Shown here in pieces: positions 18,883 through 27,174 of a stretch of 64,000 nt of DNA. The notes under the pieces are model-generated. The model made no database searches. It worked only from the letters and a program-made list of their open reading frames with translations, and was not told where the DNA came from. A program made the translations under genes and the position numbers. The DNA lies in contig NZ_VFAH01000024.1 in assembly GCF_008929045.1 (NCBI RefSeq), positions 21,927 to 85,926 of the forward strand, read 5' to 3'. Position 1 is the stretch's first letter; the number at the start of each line of letters is the position of its first letter. The stretch comes from Noviherbaspirillum aerium (GTDB lineage Bacteria; Pseudomonadota; Gammaproteobacteria; Burkholderiales; Burkholderiaceae_D).

Positions 18883-19403
18883 ACCTACCCCTTTTCCCTT
18901 CCGGCAAACCCGCTTGATATCGTTCCGCGCGATGAGCGTGGCAATCCGGCATTTTGTACCGGACCATTACAGGTGAGTAGCAATGGCAGGCCCCCTGTTC
19001 CATCGATGACCTCTTTTCGGTCGGCGGATTTGTATGCTCTTTCCGAAATTCCTTAAAACGGGCCTGACTATAAAGATTGGAGCGTGATAAGACCAATCGC
19101 AAATTCTTATTTTTTTCATCAGTTCTCGTTATGCGAAACGGAACCCTGCGGACAGTATTTGTAGGACTGCACCAAGGCAACTGGAACTTTTTACATGGCA
19201 TGCCACATATGGATGTAGCGATTGCCTTTTCAGGATGCTGGAAGATCGGGTAAAGGCGGCGTGCATTACAGTCAAAACGCATGTCTTGGCTTCCGCAGTC
19301 CGGTCCCGCTTCCGCGGAACGGGATCGCAGGTATTACCCATATCGAATTTGGAGGTCTGACAGGTGTTACCGAAGTTGATGGGGGCATCCGGACAGAAAA
19401 AGA
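18883..19403. other. Divergent intergenic region
   Basis: About 520 bases between the pyruvate-kinase-like gene and the two-receiver GGDEF gene. No coding sequence is supported. The inverted repeat GATTGG (19075-19080) / CCAATC (19093-19098) sits next to an AT-rich run (TTATTTTTTTCATC) and could be regulatory. Nothing else is recognisable. Confidence 0.4.
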
Positions 19404-20789
19404 ATGAACCAACAACATACTTATGCTGTAGCACTGGGCGACTCCGACTACACCGCCGACTGTTCATTTGTTGAAGATCCCGGAGCACAGCCGTCAACGA
19501 TCCTGATAGAGAATTCCGCCAGATTGGTTTACCTGGTCAACAGCAATGCCCTGCTTGCCAAGGATATCGCACTGAAACTCGGAGCCTACGGTTATCGCGT
19601 CATCGCCTTCGACAGCATGGCGCATCTCGCGGAGCATCTGCCTGCCGTTCCGATCAATCCTATTCTGGTCGACGTTGCCAGTCACGGCGTCGATGAGTGG
19701 ACGCTCAGCGAGATCGGACGAATCCGCGAGCTCTGTCAGAGCAGGATTCCGATGCTGCTGCTGTCTGCCCATGCGAACATGGAATTACGATTGAAAGCCG
19801 CACATGCCGGTATCGACGCTTTCTTCATCAAACCGCTGGATATTCAGGCGTTGGTCGATTACCTCGATACGCTGTGTCCGGCCCAGGAACAAGCCCCTTA
19901 CCGGCTGCTCCTGATCGGCAACGACCGGCAACGATCCGGGACCTATGCCGACGCGTTTCATGCCGCCGGCATGGAAGTGTCGATGCTGCTCAAGCCGCTG
20001 GACATGTTCGGCGCGCTTGGCGACAGCCGGCCGGAACTGGTGATGATGGATGTGGAAACATCGGGGTGCGGGGGCGTGGACCTGACGGCGCTGATCAGGC
20101 AAAGCAAGACCTTCCTGGAACTTCCCATCGTGCTGCTGAGTTCGCAGGCATCCCAGCAGGCGTGGCGGGATGCGATTCGTTGCGGGGCCGATGATCTCTT
20201 CCCGCGTTCGATGGCGATTGGAGAGCTGATTCAAGCGGTATCGCTGCGCATCGAACGTTACCGGGCCTTGCAGACCCTGATCATGCGCGACGGCCTGACC
20301 GGACTCTACAACCACGCCGCGTTGCGGGAACAGGCTGAACGTGAATTGACGCGAAGCATGCGGCGCGGCGAACAACTGACGCTGGCGATGATCGATCTTG
20401 ATGACTTTAAGCGCATCAACGACACTTACGGTCACCCGGTTGGCGACCAGGTATTGCGGGCCGCCGCGCGTCTTCTCCAGCGACGGCTGCGCAATGCCGA
20501 TGTCGTCGGCCGTTACGGCGGCGAAGAGTTTGCCGTTCTCCTGCCGGCCACCGACACCAAAGCTGCTGCCGGCGTGCTCGACGAGATTCGTGCAGCGTTT
20601 CAAGCCATCCGGCACAAGACCGACAAGAGCGAATTCAGCGCTACGTTTTCGGTGGGGCTGGCCCAGTTCGGCGGTCAGAGCGGTCCGGCCAGCGTGGCGC
20701 AGTTATTCGTTGCCGCGGACCAGGCGCTTTACCGCGCCAAGCACGCTGGCCGGAATCGTGTCGAAATTGCGTCCGCCGACTGCGCCTGA
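19404..20789 (+). CDS. Response regulator diguanylate cyclase with two receiver domains
   Basis: A 461-residue cytoplasmic protein resembling the PleD layout. Residues about 41-150 form a first receiver-like domain (PILVDVASHG with the candidate Asp, LLLSAHA, FFIKPLD). Residues about 165-285 form a second (ELVMMDVETSG, VLLSSQA, though the usual Lys-Pro is replaced near FPRSM). The GGDEF domain follows with RYGGEEF and an I-site RNAD five residues upstream. It is expected to synthesise c-di-GMP upon phosphorylation. The cognate kinase is not adjacent. The first 40 residues are unassigned and the start could be later. Confidence 0.9.
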   Translation: MNQQHTYAVALGDSDYTADCSFVEDPGAQPSTILIENSARLVYLVNSNALLAKDIALKLGAYGYRVIAFDSMAHLAEHLPAVPINPILVDVASHGVDEWTLSEIGRIRELCQSRIPMLLLSAHANMELRLKAAHAGIDAFFIKPLDIQALVDYLDTLCPAQEQAPYRLLLIGNDRQRSGTYADAFHAAGMEVSMLLKPLDMFGALGDSRPELVMMDVETSGCGGVDLTALIRQSKTFLELPIVLLSSQASQQAWRDAIRCGADDLFPRSMAIGELIQAVSLRIERYRALQTLIMRDGLTGLYNHAALREQAERELTRSMRRGEQLTLAMIDLDDFKRINDTYGHPVGDQVLRAAARLLQRRLRNADVVGRYGGEEFAVLLPATDTKAAAGVLDEIRAAFQAIRHKTDKSEFSATFSVGLAQFGGQSGPASVAQLFVAADQALYRAKHAGRNRVEIASADCA

Positions 20790-20845
20790 ATCCGTAAGAC
20801 GCGGCGCTCCCCTCGGCAGACAGTTCTTGCACCGCCTGGTCGTAT

Positions 20846-21598
20846 TTACACTGTCACCTGCTCCTCTTTTGCAATTTCGATCAGGCGGAATGGCGGCTGG
20901 TCGGGGTAGGCACGCTGCAGCAGGGGACGGGCAACGTTGTACACCGGGATGCCATTGACCGTACTGCCCTCGGGCGTGCCGCGATGTGCATGGCCATGCA
21001 CGACTGCGTGGACCGGGTAATGAATCAGCGGATCTTCCAGACGGCTTGTTCCCAGGAAAGGATAGATTTCCACCGGTTCGCCGCGTACGGTGGCTTCAAT
21101 CGGCGAGTAATGCAGCATGGCGATCCGGTGCTTTGTCCGCAGCTTCGCCAAGGCTGTTTCCAGTTTCAGCGCCTCCTGCAGAGCCTCGTTGACGAAAGCC
21201 TTGATGACGCCTTCCCCCCATGGGCCAAGAGCGCCTCTGCCATAGCCGCCGGCAAAACCCTTGGTACCGGCGATCCCGATGCCATGCACCTCGCAGGCAT
21301 CTCCGTCGAGCACCTTGACGCCGCCGTCGGACAGGATGCGCTGCACCTGATCTTGCTGGCCTGACTCGAAATCATGGTTGCCGAGCACGGCAACGATAGG
21401 CAGCTTTGCGTAGGAAAGTTCCTCCACGAGGATATGTGTTTCCTCCGGCAAGCCGTAATCAGTCAGGTCGCCGCATAGCAGCAGCACGTCCGCCGCTTCG
21501 GATACCTGCGAAAAGAAATTGCGCAATGTGCCGCCAGAATCCTTTGTGCAATGCAAGTCGCCGACGGCCGCCAACCGGATTGTTCCCGATGAATTCAT
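20846..21598 (-). CDS. Calcineurin-like metallophosphoesterase
   Basis: A 250-residue soluble metallophosphoesterase. All metal-binding motifs are present: GDLHCTKD (D-x-H), GDLTDYG, GNHDFE, a histidine in MLHYSPIE, and VVHGHAHRGTPEG. These coordinate a two-metal centre that hydrolyses phosphomonoesters or diesters; the substrate is unknown. ATG at 21598 is preferred because AGGGGTGAT lies directly upstream; an in-frame ATG at 21625 is the alternative. It is divergent from a nucleotidyltransferase-fold gene 163 bases away, and the two may share a regulatory region and pathway. Confidence 0.88.
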   Translation of the reverse strand: MNSSGTIRLAAVGDLHCTKDSGGTLRNFFSQVSEAADVLLLCGDLTDYGLPEETHILVEELSYAKLPIVAVLGNHDFESGQQDQVQRILSDGGVKVLDGDACEVHGIGIAGTKGFAGGYGRGALGPWGEGVIKAFVNEALQEALKLETALAKLRTKHRIAMLHYSPIEATVRGEPVEIYPFLGTSRLEDPLIHYPVHAVVHGHAHRGTPEGSTVNGIPVYNVARPLLQRAYPDQPPFRLIEIAKEEQVTV

Positions 21599-21760
21599 AT
21601 CACCCCTCATTTCATGGTTGCTCATGTGGATCGATACCTATGCTCAGCAGTCGTTCCCGGAAAATGGCCATCCGGGACGCACCATCCGTAGCGGAGTGAC
21701 CGCAAATCCATGGCATAAGTTTTGCTGGATATTCATCATTTAACTGCTCTCACTCCGAAT

Positions 21761-22582
21761 ATGCAGACACTTCTTCAAAACGCCGCGGATGAAAAGGACA
21801 ATGCTGCTGCTTTCTATCGGGATGTGCTGCAGAGCCTTGCCAAGGCGAAAATTCCGTTCATGGTGGGCGGGGCTTACGCGTTCTCGCATTTCACAGGCAT
21901 TACTAGACCCACCAAAGACCTTGACCTCTTTATCCTGCGTAACGATTTCGATCACCTGACCGAATCGCTCAAACCTTATGGATACGCAACGGAGCTGACG
22001 TATCCGCACTGGCTCGGCAAGATTTATAGCGGCGAACACTTCGTCGATCTCATCTTCAGTTCCGGCAATGGAATTGCAGAGGTGGACGGCGCGTGGTTCC
22101 AGCATGCGGTATCGGACGAGGTGCTCGGGGAGCCGGTTCTGATTTGCCCGGTTGAGGAAACCATCTGGTCGAAGGCTTTCATCATGGAAAGGGAGCGGTT
22201 TGACGGGGCAGACATCGCGCACCTGATACGTACCAGCGGCGCAGACATGGACTGGAAGCGCCTGCTGGAAAGATTCGATCCGCACTGGCGCCTGCTGTTC
22301 AGCCATCTCGTGCTGTTCGGCTTTGTCTATCCCGATCATCACAACCTGGTTCCGCACTGGTTGATGAATACGCTGATGGACAGGCTGCGTGCGGAAATGG
22401 AATCGGCGCCGGCGGCGGACCATGTGTGCCAGGGCACCTTGCTCTCGCGTGAGCAATATCTTCCCGATATCGAGCGCTGGGGCTATCGGGACGCCCGCCT
22501 CCTGCCGCCCGGCACGATGACGGTCCAGGATGCGGAGAGCTGGACCGACGCGATTCCGAACCGCAGCGAGAAGAACGAGTGA
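21761..22582 (+). CDS. Nucleotidyltransferase-fold protein
   Basis: A 273-residue protein with the minimal nucleotidyltransferase pattern: GGAYAFSHFTG followed by TRPTKDLDLFI, where the two aspartates of DLD are the expected metal ligands, and VDLIFSSG supplying a third acidic residue. Family members transfer nucleotides to small molecules, proteins or RNA; the target here is unknown. No toxin or antitoxin signature is visible. The ATG at 21761 lacks a strong ribosome site, and an in-frame TTG at 21722 is possible. It is divergent from the metallophosphoesterase. Confidence 0.8.
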   Translation: MQTLLQNAADEKDNAAAFYRDVLQSLAKAKIPFMVGGAYAFSHFTGITRPTKDLDLFILRNDFDHLTESLKPYGYATELTYPHWLGKIYSGEHFVDLIFSSGNGIAEVDGAWFQHAVSDEVLGEPVLICPVEETIWSKAFIMERERFDGADIAHLIRTSGADMDWKRLLERFDPHWRLLFSHLVLFGFVYPDHHNLVPHWLMNTLMDRLRAEMESAPAADHVCQGTLLSREQYLPDIERWGYRDARLLPPGTMTVQDAESWTDAIPNRSEKNE

Positions 22583-22611
22583 AGACTCGGAATTTTTCCG
22601 CGGAATCGCTC

Positions 22612-22762
22612 TAGGGCCTGTTCCCACTTCGTTCGGGAGATCCGTTCGCATCAAAACGCGTATTGGCGGTGGAGCGTGGCTACGCAAAGGCTGACCGCCT
22701 TTGCCAGCCATGCAACGCCTACGGTGCCTTCGCACTCCCGAACGCAGTGTGATCAGGCCCTA
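22612..22762. repeat. Family-C inverted-repeat element (151 bp)
   Basis: It begins TAGGGCCTGTTCCCACTTCG and ends with GTGTGATCAGGCCCTA, giving TAGGGCCTG terminal inverted repeats. Inner sequences TTCGGGAG and CTCCCGAA also pair. The last three bases (22760-22762) are the complement of the TAG stop of the YbhN-like gene. It lies between the stop of the nucleotidyltransferase gene and that gene's end. Confidence 0.7.
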
Positions 22763-23785
22763 CGCCGTCTTGTCGAGTGCGGCTTTCTTCGCCCGCGCTT
22801 CCGTTACCAGATAGAGCACGATCGCGACCGTCAGCGGCACCAGATAGTAAATGGCGCGGTAGGCCAGAAGCCCCGCCAGCATGGTATTGCGTGAAAGATC
22901 GTCGGCCAGCAGGGCGATGAAGACGGCCTCCAGTACTCCGAGACCAGCCGGCACATGAGTAATCACGCCGGCAACCGCCGCGACGAGAAGAACCGCAAGC
23001 ACCGCCGGATACGCTATTTTCTGCTCAAGCAGAAAATAAATGATCCCACCTATCAACATCCAGTTCAGCGAAGAGAGACCGAGCTGCAGCAGCGCCACGC
23101 GAAGCGCGGGCAAGGTGATCTCCCTGCCCCGCACTGTCCAGCTGCGGCGCTTTGAGAAAGCGCAGAGCGCCACATAGGCCACAGCTACCAGGAACAGGAC
23201 GAAGCCAAGCACGCGCAAGGCCTGCTGGTCTATCTTCCAGTTCTGCGGCACGTCGATCGGACTCAGCCAGAACGACAAGCCGGCCAGCAGAAGGTATCCC
23301 AGCCAATTGGTGATCATGCTCATGAACAGCACACGGGTGATCACCTCGGCATCCAGGCCCAGCCGCGAGTAGAGGCGATAGCGGAACGCCACGCCGCCGA
23401 TCAGCGAGCCGAAGTTGAGGTTGAATGCATAACTGATGAAGTTCACCGTCATGACCTTGGGAATCGGCAGGCCATGACCGGTGGCTTGCCGCCCGAACAG
23501 GTCGAAGCAGCTGTAAAGCAGATGGCTGAGCGCGGCGAGCAATGCCGCCAGCAGCAAGCCCTGCAACGGACGCTGCTGCAGGGCCGCGAACACCTTGTCC
23601 CATTCGATGGAGCGCGCCTGCGTGAAAAGCAGATAGCCGACCGCGGCAAAGAAGGCAATCTTCGCAATGCGTTTTAGCCATTGCCACCAAGCCTTGCCGG
23701 CAAGACCTGCGGCAGGCGGACCCGCTTCAGGCGAAGCCGTCCCGCTGCCGGCGGGCTTGCCTTGAAAACCTTGTTCCTGCCTCAT
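22760..23785 (-). CDS. YbhN-like integral membrane protein (lysylphosphatidylglycerol flippase-type domain)
   Basis: A 341-residue polytopic inner-membrane protein of the UPF0104/LPG-synthase transmembrane family. Hydrophobic segments occur at about 33-50, 65-85, 100-125, 145-175, 200-220, 245-260, 270-300 and 310-330. The VNFISYAFNLNFGS and VITHVPAGLGVLEAVF blocks are typical of the family. The start ATG overlaps the TGA of the cardiolipin synthase gene (ATGA), so the pair is translationally coupled, as ybhN and clsB are in Escherichia coli. A role in phospholipid movement or cardiolipin metabolism is inferred. Its TAG stop coincides with the end of a repeat element. Confidence 0.88.
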   Translation of the reverse strand: MRQEQGFQGKPAGSGTASPEAGPPAAGLAGKAWWQWLKRIAKIAFFAAVGYLLFTQARSIEWDKVFAALQQRPLQGLLLAALLAALSHLLYSCFDLFGRQATGHGLPIPKVMTVNFISYAFNLNFGSLIGGVAFRYRLYSRLGLDAEVITRVLFMSMITNWLGYLLLAGLSFWLSPIDVPQNWKIDQQALRVLGFVLFLVAVAYVALCAFSKRRSWTVRGREITLPALRVALLQLGLSSLNWMLIGGIIYFLLEQKIAYPAVLAVLLVAAVAGVITHVPAGLGVLEAVFIALLADDLSRNTMLAGLLAYRAIYYLVPLTVAIVLYLVTEARAKKAALDKTA

Positions 23786-25029
23786 GAGCGTGCCGTTTCG
23801 GTAACGCGGTCGGTATCCTTGTGCTGCGCAGCCGGACTGGCGCCGGAAGATGACAGCATGGTGAGTTTGGGCGCATGGGCCGGAAGCCAGCCGGCCCAGT
23901 CGGGATAGCGACGCAGGATGTGGTAAAGGAAGAAGCCGCGCACGCGTCGCCACCAGCTCGACTCCTGCAATTCCTCGGCCTGTATCTGCTTGCAGCTGTG
24001 CTGCATCAGGAACCGCAGTTTTTCATGGAGCTGATGATTGAAGTCGCGATCATGGATGAATACGTTGGCCTCAAGATTGAGAGCGAGGCTGAGCGGATCG
24101 AGATTGCTCGACCCCACGGTCGCCCACTCGTCATCGACCAGCGCGACCTTGCCATGCAGCGGCCGGTCGCAATACTCATAGATGCGTACGCCTGCGCGCA
24201 GCAGGTGCGAGTAAAGCATGCTGGCCCCGAATTTGACGATGGCCATGTCCGGCATTCCCTGCAGGATCAGCACCACTTCGACGCCGCGCCGGGCCGCCTT
24301 GCGCAACTCCTTGAGCAGCCGGTAGCCGGGAAAGAAATAGGCATTGGCGATGATCACCCGCTTTTTCGCAAGCCGGATGCCGAGGCGATACTGGCGTTCA
24401 ATATCGCTGCGGTGCCGGTGATTGTCGCGCCACACGAAGAGCGCTTCCGCCGTGCCGGCGACGGGAAGTTTTTCGGGCGGCGATGTCTTCCATGGACGAG
24501 ACCAGCGCCAGCCTGTCTTTCCAACAGTCATCGCCGCATGAGCGAAGCGCCGGATGTAGGCAACGATCGGCCCCTCGATCTCCACCGCATAATCCTGTTT
24601 CGCTTCCGGGCCAAAATCGAGCAAATGATCGGCGGAATAATTGATGCCCCCAATGAATGCGCGCTCGCAGTCGACCACGACGATCTTGCGGTGCATCCGC
24701 CGGAATACATTGGTGCGCTGGCCGAACAGGCGCATGCCGGGATCGAAGACATGAACGCGCACGCCCGCATTGGTCAGGCTGGAAATGTATTCATCCGACA
24801 GGTCAGGTGAACCAAAGCCGTCGATGGTCATGTCAATCCGCGCACCGCGGCGCGCGGCAGCAAGCAACGCATCTCGCAGGGCCAGTCCGACCTTGTCTTC
24901 GTAGAGGATGAACGTTTCAAGCACGACTTCCTTGCGCGCACTGGCAATTACTTCGAACACGCGCGGGAAAAATTCCTCTCCGTTCTCCAGCAAGGTGAAC
25001 TTGTTTCCTTTGATCCACTGTTGAGCCAC
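23782..25029 (-). CDS. clsB: Cardiolipin synthase ClsB-type phospholipase D family protein
   Basis: A 415-residue protein with two HKD motifs: HRKIVVVDCERAFIGG near residue 110 and HGKVALVDDEWATVGSSNLD near 290. The N-terminus (GNKFTLLENGEEFFPRVF) and the absence of membrane helices fit ClsB (YbhO) rather than ClsA. ClsB-type enzymes form cardiolipin from phosphatidylglycerol and can also form phosphatidylglycerol from phosphatidylethanolamine and glycerol. It is the first gene of a two-gene operon with the YbhN-like gene; the E. coli third partner ybhP is not present. The gene symbol rests on motif and operon similarity. Confidence 0.88.
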   Translation of the reverse strand: MAQQWIKGNKFTLLENGEEFFPRVFEVIASARKEVVLETFILYEDKVGLALRDALLAAARRGARIDMTIDGFGSPDLSDEYISSLTNAGVRVHVFDPGMRLFGQRTNVFRRMHRKIVVVDCERAFIGGINYSADHLLDFGPEAKQDYAVEIEGPIVAYIRRFAHAAMTVGKTGWRWSRPWKTSPPEKLPVAGTAEALFVWRDNHRHRSDIERQYRLGIRLAKKRVIIANAYFFPGYRLLKELRKAARRGVEVVLILQGMPDMAIVKFGASMLYSHLLRAGVRIYEYCDRPLHGKVALVDDEWATVGSSNLDPLSLALNLEANVFIHDRDFNHQLHEKLRFLMQHSCKQIQAEELQESSWWRRVRGFFLYHILRRYPDWAGWLPAHAPKLTMLSSSGASPAAQHKDTDRVTETARS

Positions 25030-25260
25030 TGCGCAATCTCCTGATGAGCTATTGTCATAAATACCAGAAATGCGAAATGCCGCTTTGATCTTTACCGTGG
25101 AAAAGGGTTTTTACCGAAAAGCCGATGACCCAAATCGATGCTTGAAATTCGACGAAATCAAAACAAACTGTGAAGACGGTTCAATACCGGTCGAGACATT
25201 TTTTCAAGAGCCACCGCGCCGCTTTCATTGAAGGGCTGGCGCATCGCCATAGAGGACGAT

Positions 25261-25494
25261 ATGAAATCAACATTCCATGAGTTGGAACTGGGAAAAGCAG
25301 TACTTCAGAATTCGACGGATATCGGCAATGAGCAGCTGATCATCACCCTGCAGCCGGACAACAAGGCGCCAGTACAGATTCAGATCAGGCAGAACACGGA
25401 GGGAAGCAGTTCAACGTCGAGTTCGATCGGGATCAGCCAGCATGGCTTGCAACAACTCGTCCATTGGCTGCGGGAGGAAGGCGCCATATCCTGA
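25261..25494 (+). CDS. Small hypothetical protein
   Basis: A 77-residue acidic/polar protein (MKSTFHELELGKAVLQNSTD, with central Ser/Thr run and C-terminal GLQQLVHWLREEGAIS). It has no membrane segment or recognisable domain. AGAGGA at 25251-25256, four bases before the ATG, supports translation. It stands alone, divergent from clsB, with about 230 bases between them. Confidence 0.6.
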   Translation: MKSTFHELELGKAVLQNSTDIGNEQLIITLQPDNKAPVQIQIRQNTEGSSSTSSSIGISQHGLQQLVHWLREEGAIS

Positions 25495-25607
25495 GCGGAT
25501 AGACGACGGTGCGCCATCAAGCATCTGCTCATGCAACCGGCATCCTTCCTTGCTGCCTTACCTGGGCGGATGTCCGATCACACAATGGCACAGTCACACA
25601 AGAGGAG

Positions 25608-25635
25608 GCCTTGCCGCAGACACCTGCGGCAAGGC
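25608..25635 (-). terminator. Strong hairpin, probable terminator of the 25649 gene
   Basis: GCCTTGCCGCA (25608-25618) pairs perfectly with TGCGGCAAGGC (25625-25635) around a six-base loop. On the minus strand it is followed by CTCCTCTTGTG, a weak pyrimidine tract. It lies 14 bases after the stop of the minus-strand gene. Confidence 0.6.
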
Positions 25636-25648
25636 ATCGGAACGTCGC

Positions 25649-26038
25649 TCAGATGTTGTAGTAATCGAGCGCCATCTTGGCGGACTCGGCGACGTCTGCG
25701 CCAAGAGGTGCCAGCTCGGGACTATCATCCTTAGGCAAGGAGCGTTTTTTGCCTTCGGTGCCCGCCAAAGCGGCAAGCTGCTTTCTGACATAGCGTGCAA
25801 GGGATACCCTCTTGCCCGACGGCGTCAGCGGCATCTTTCCGTGGTACCAGAAGCCGTCTTCAAACACGATCTTGAATTCGCACTGATCCTCTTCGTTCTG
25901 CAAGGATTCGGCAGCCCAACCTTCCAGCACCGTGTTGGCCGCCTCGACGGAAGAGACGCGCGCTTCCGAAGCCAGTCCGCTCAGACGATGGATAAAAATT
26001 CGTGATACATCCACTTTCTCGCAAATATCACTGCTCAT
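25649..26038 (-). CDS. Hypothetical protein, 129 residues
   Basis: A soluble protein with no recognised domain. Visible features: SRIFIHRLSGLASEARV near the N-terminus, an aromatic patch FEDGFWYHGKMPLTPSGKRV in the middle, and an acidic/alanine-rich end. The codon pattern and the hairpin right behind it support a real gene. It is monocistronic as far as can be seen. No clear ribosome site precedes the ATG. Confidence 0.6.
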   Translation of the reverse strand: MSSDICEKVDVSRIFIHRLSGLASEARVSSVEAANTVLEGWAAESLQNEEDQCEFKIVFEDGFWYHGKMPLTPSGKRVSLARYVRKQLAALAGTEGKKRSLPKDDSPELAPLGADVAESAKMALDYYNI

Positions 26039-26407
26039 AGCTGCATCCGTTAAAAACTGTAGCCGACAAATTGAGGATGCACAGGCAGATATTCAAGGCG
26101 TCCTGCCCTCCGACGATAAAATATTTCCGTGCTGATGATGGCTCCAACTGAATCCGCCATGCTGCAGTAAATATTCAAGGACGCCTCTCTGCCTGCGCAA
26201 GCCTGCGCCGGTGCGGGACTTACCCGCGGTTGCGTAGCCGGGTTGACCGGCGGGGTGACGCGGTAATACCGCTAAAAACGCCCGACAGCCGAAAGGCTGC
26301 GGGCAAATCCAATTCAAGAAGAGTTGGAGGAGACCCGCGCATACTACTACCAGGAATCTTGCCGGTCTGCTTTTGATTCGTGATAGGAGATATATGAAAT
26401 GGTAATG
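26039..26407. other. Intergenic region downstream of the catalase-ankyrin operon
   Basis: It contains the operon terminator at 26280-26304 and two direct copies of ATATTCAAGG about 80 bases apart (near 26090 and 26172). No coding sequence is supported. Confidence 0.45.
26280..26304 (-). terminator. Rho-independent terminator of the katB-ankB-type operon
   Basis: On the minus strand the stem GCCCGCAGCC / GGCTGTCGGGC with a TTTC loop is followed by GTTTTTAG. It lies about 100 bases after the ankyrin gene stop. Confidence 0.7.
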
Positions 26408-27031
26408 TCATGACATTGTTTGGCCAGCTATCTTCGCCAGCGAATATTCTCTGGCGGGATGGTTTTCAACAGGTGGCGCCACACCTCCGGCCTGTAGGCT
26501 CAGGTCTTCAAGCAACGCCGATGTATCGGGGGCACCCATGGCTCGTGCAGCCGTCAGTGCCGTCATGCCTTTCGCATCCTGCGCACTCGCATCGGCGCCA
26601 TGCGCCAGCAGCAGCTTTACCACCTCCGTGCGATTGAACATGGCAGCCATCATCAGCGCTGTCTTTCCATCCGGAGCCGCACCCTCCACGTTCGCGCCAT
26701 GCGCGAGAAGCAGCTGCACCATGGGAACATCGCCCTTGTATGCCGCGCCCGCGATCGGTGTTTGTCCCATATCGTTGCGCAGCTCGGTGTCGCCGCCGTG
26801 GCGCAGCAAAGCCTTGGCCACATCGAAATGGCCGTGGTAGCTGGCCAGCATGAGAAGGCTGTCACCGCGCTGATTGCGCAGATTGGCAGGCAGTCCCCTT
26901 TCCAGCAGCGGCTTGAGCCGGTCGGCATAACCGCTGCGCACAAGTTCAAAGACTTGCTGGGCAAACTCCAGCGTTTCGCGATCCATTCCTTCCGGTGCGC
27001 CGCGCTGGACGCCGCCTGCGTTTTCCTGCAT
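26408..27031 (-). CDS. ankB: Ankyrin-repeat protein, AnkB-like
   Basis: A 207-residue protein with four to five ankyrin repeats between residues about 35 and 175, for example GDSLLMLASYHGHFDVAKAL, GQTPIAGAAYKGDVPMVQLL and GKTALMMAAMFNRTEVVKLL. Ankyrin proteins encoded behind catalase genes, such as AnkB of Pseudomonas aeruginosa, are needed for full catalase activity. The same order (catalase first, then ankyrin) is seen here. No signal peptide is visible at the preferred start. ATG at 27031 follows AAAGGAAAATCC. Upstream in-frame sequence to 27106 runs through a CAGCATTGC tandem repeat and is less likely to be translated. Confidence 0.85.
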   Translation of the reverse strand: MQENAGGVQRGAPEGMDRETLEFAQQVFELVRSGYADRLKPLLERGLPANLRNQRGDSLLMLASYHGHFDVAKALLRHGGDTELRNDMGQTPIAGAAYKGDVPMVQLLLAHGANVEGAAPDGKTALMMAAMFNRTEVVKLLLAHGADASAQDAKGMTALTAARAMGAPDTSALLEDLSLQAGGVAPPVENHPAREYSLAKIAGQTMS

Positions 27032-27060
27032 GGATTTTCCTTTCAAGGCCAGCACATGGC

Positions 27061-27087
27061 CAGCATTGCCAGCATTGCCAGCATTGA
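27061..27087. repeat. Three 9-bp tandem repeats
   Basis: CAGCATTGC occurs twice (27061-27069, 27070-27078), followed by CAGCATTGA (27079-27087). They lie between the catalase stop and the ankyrin start. Confidence 0.8.
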
Positions 27088-27174
27088 ACCGGTACGGCCG
27101 CTCCATTGTGAAGCATGCCAGCGCGTTGGCGCGGGGCGGCGGCCTGCGCTGTCATTTGCGTCCCGGACAAGACC

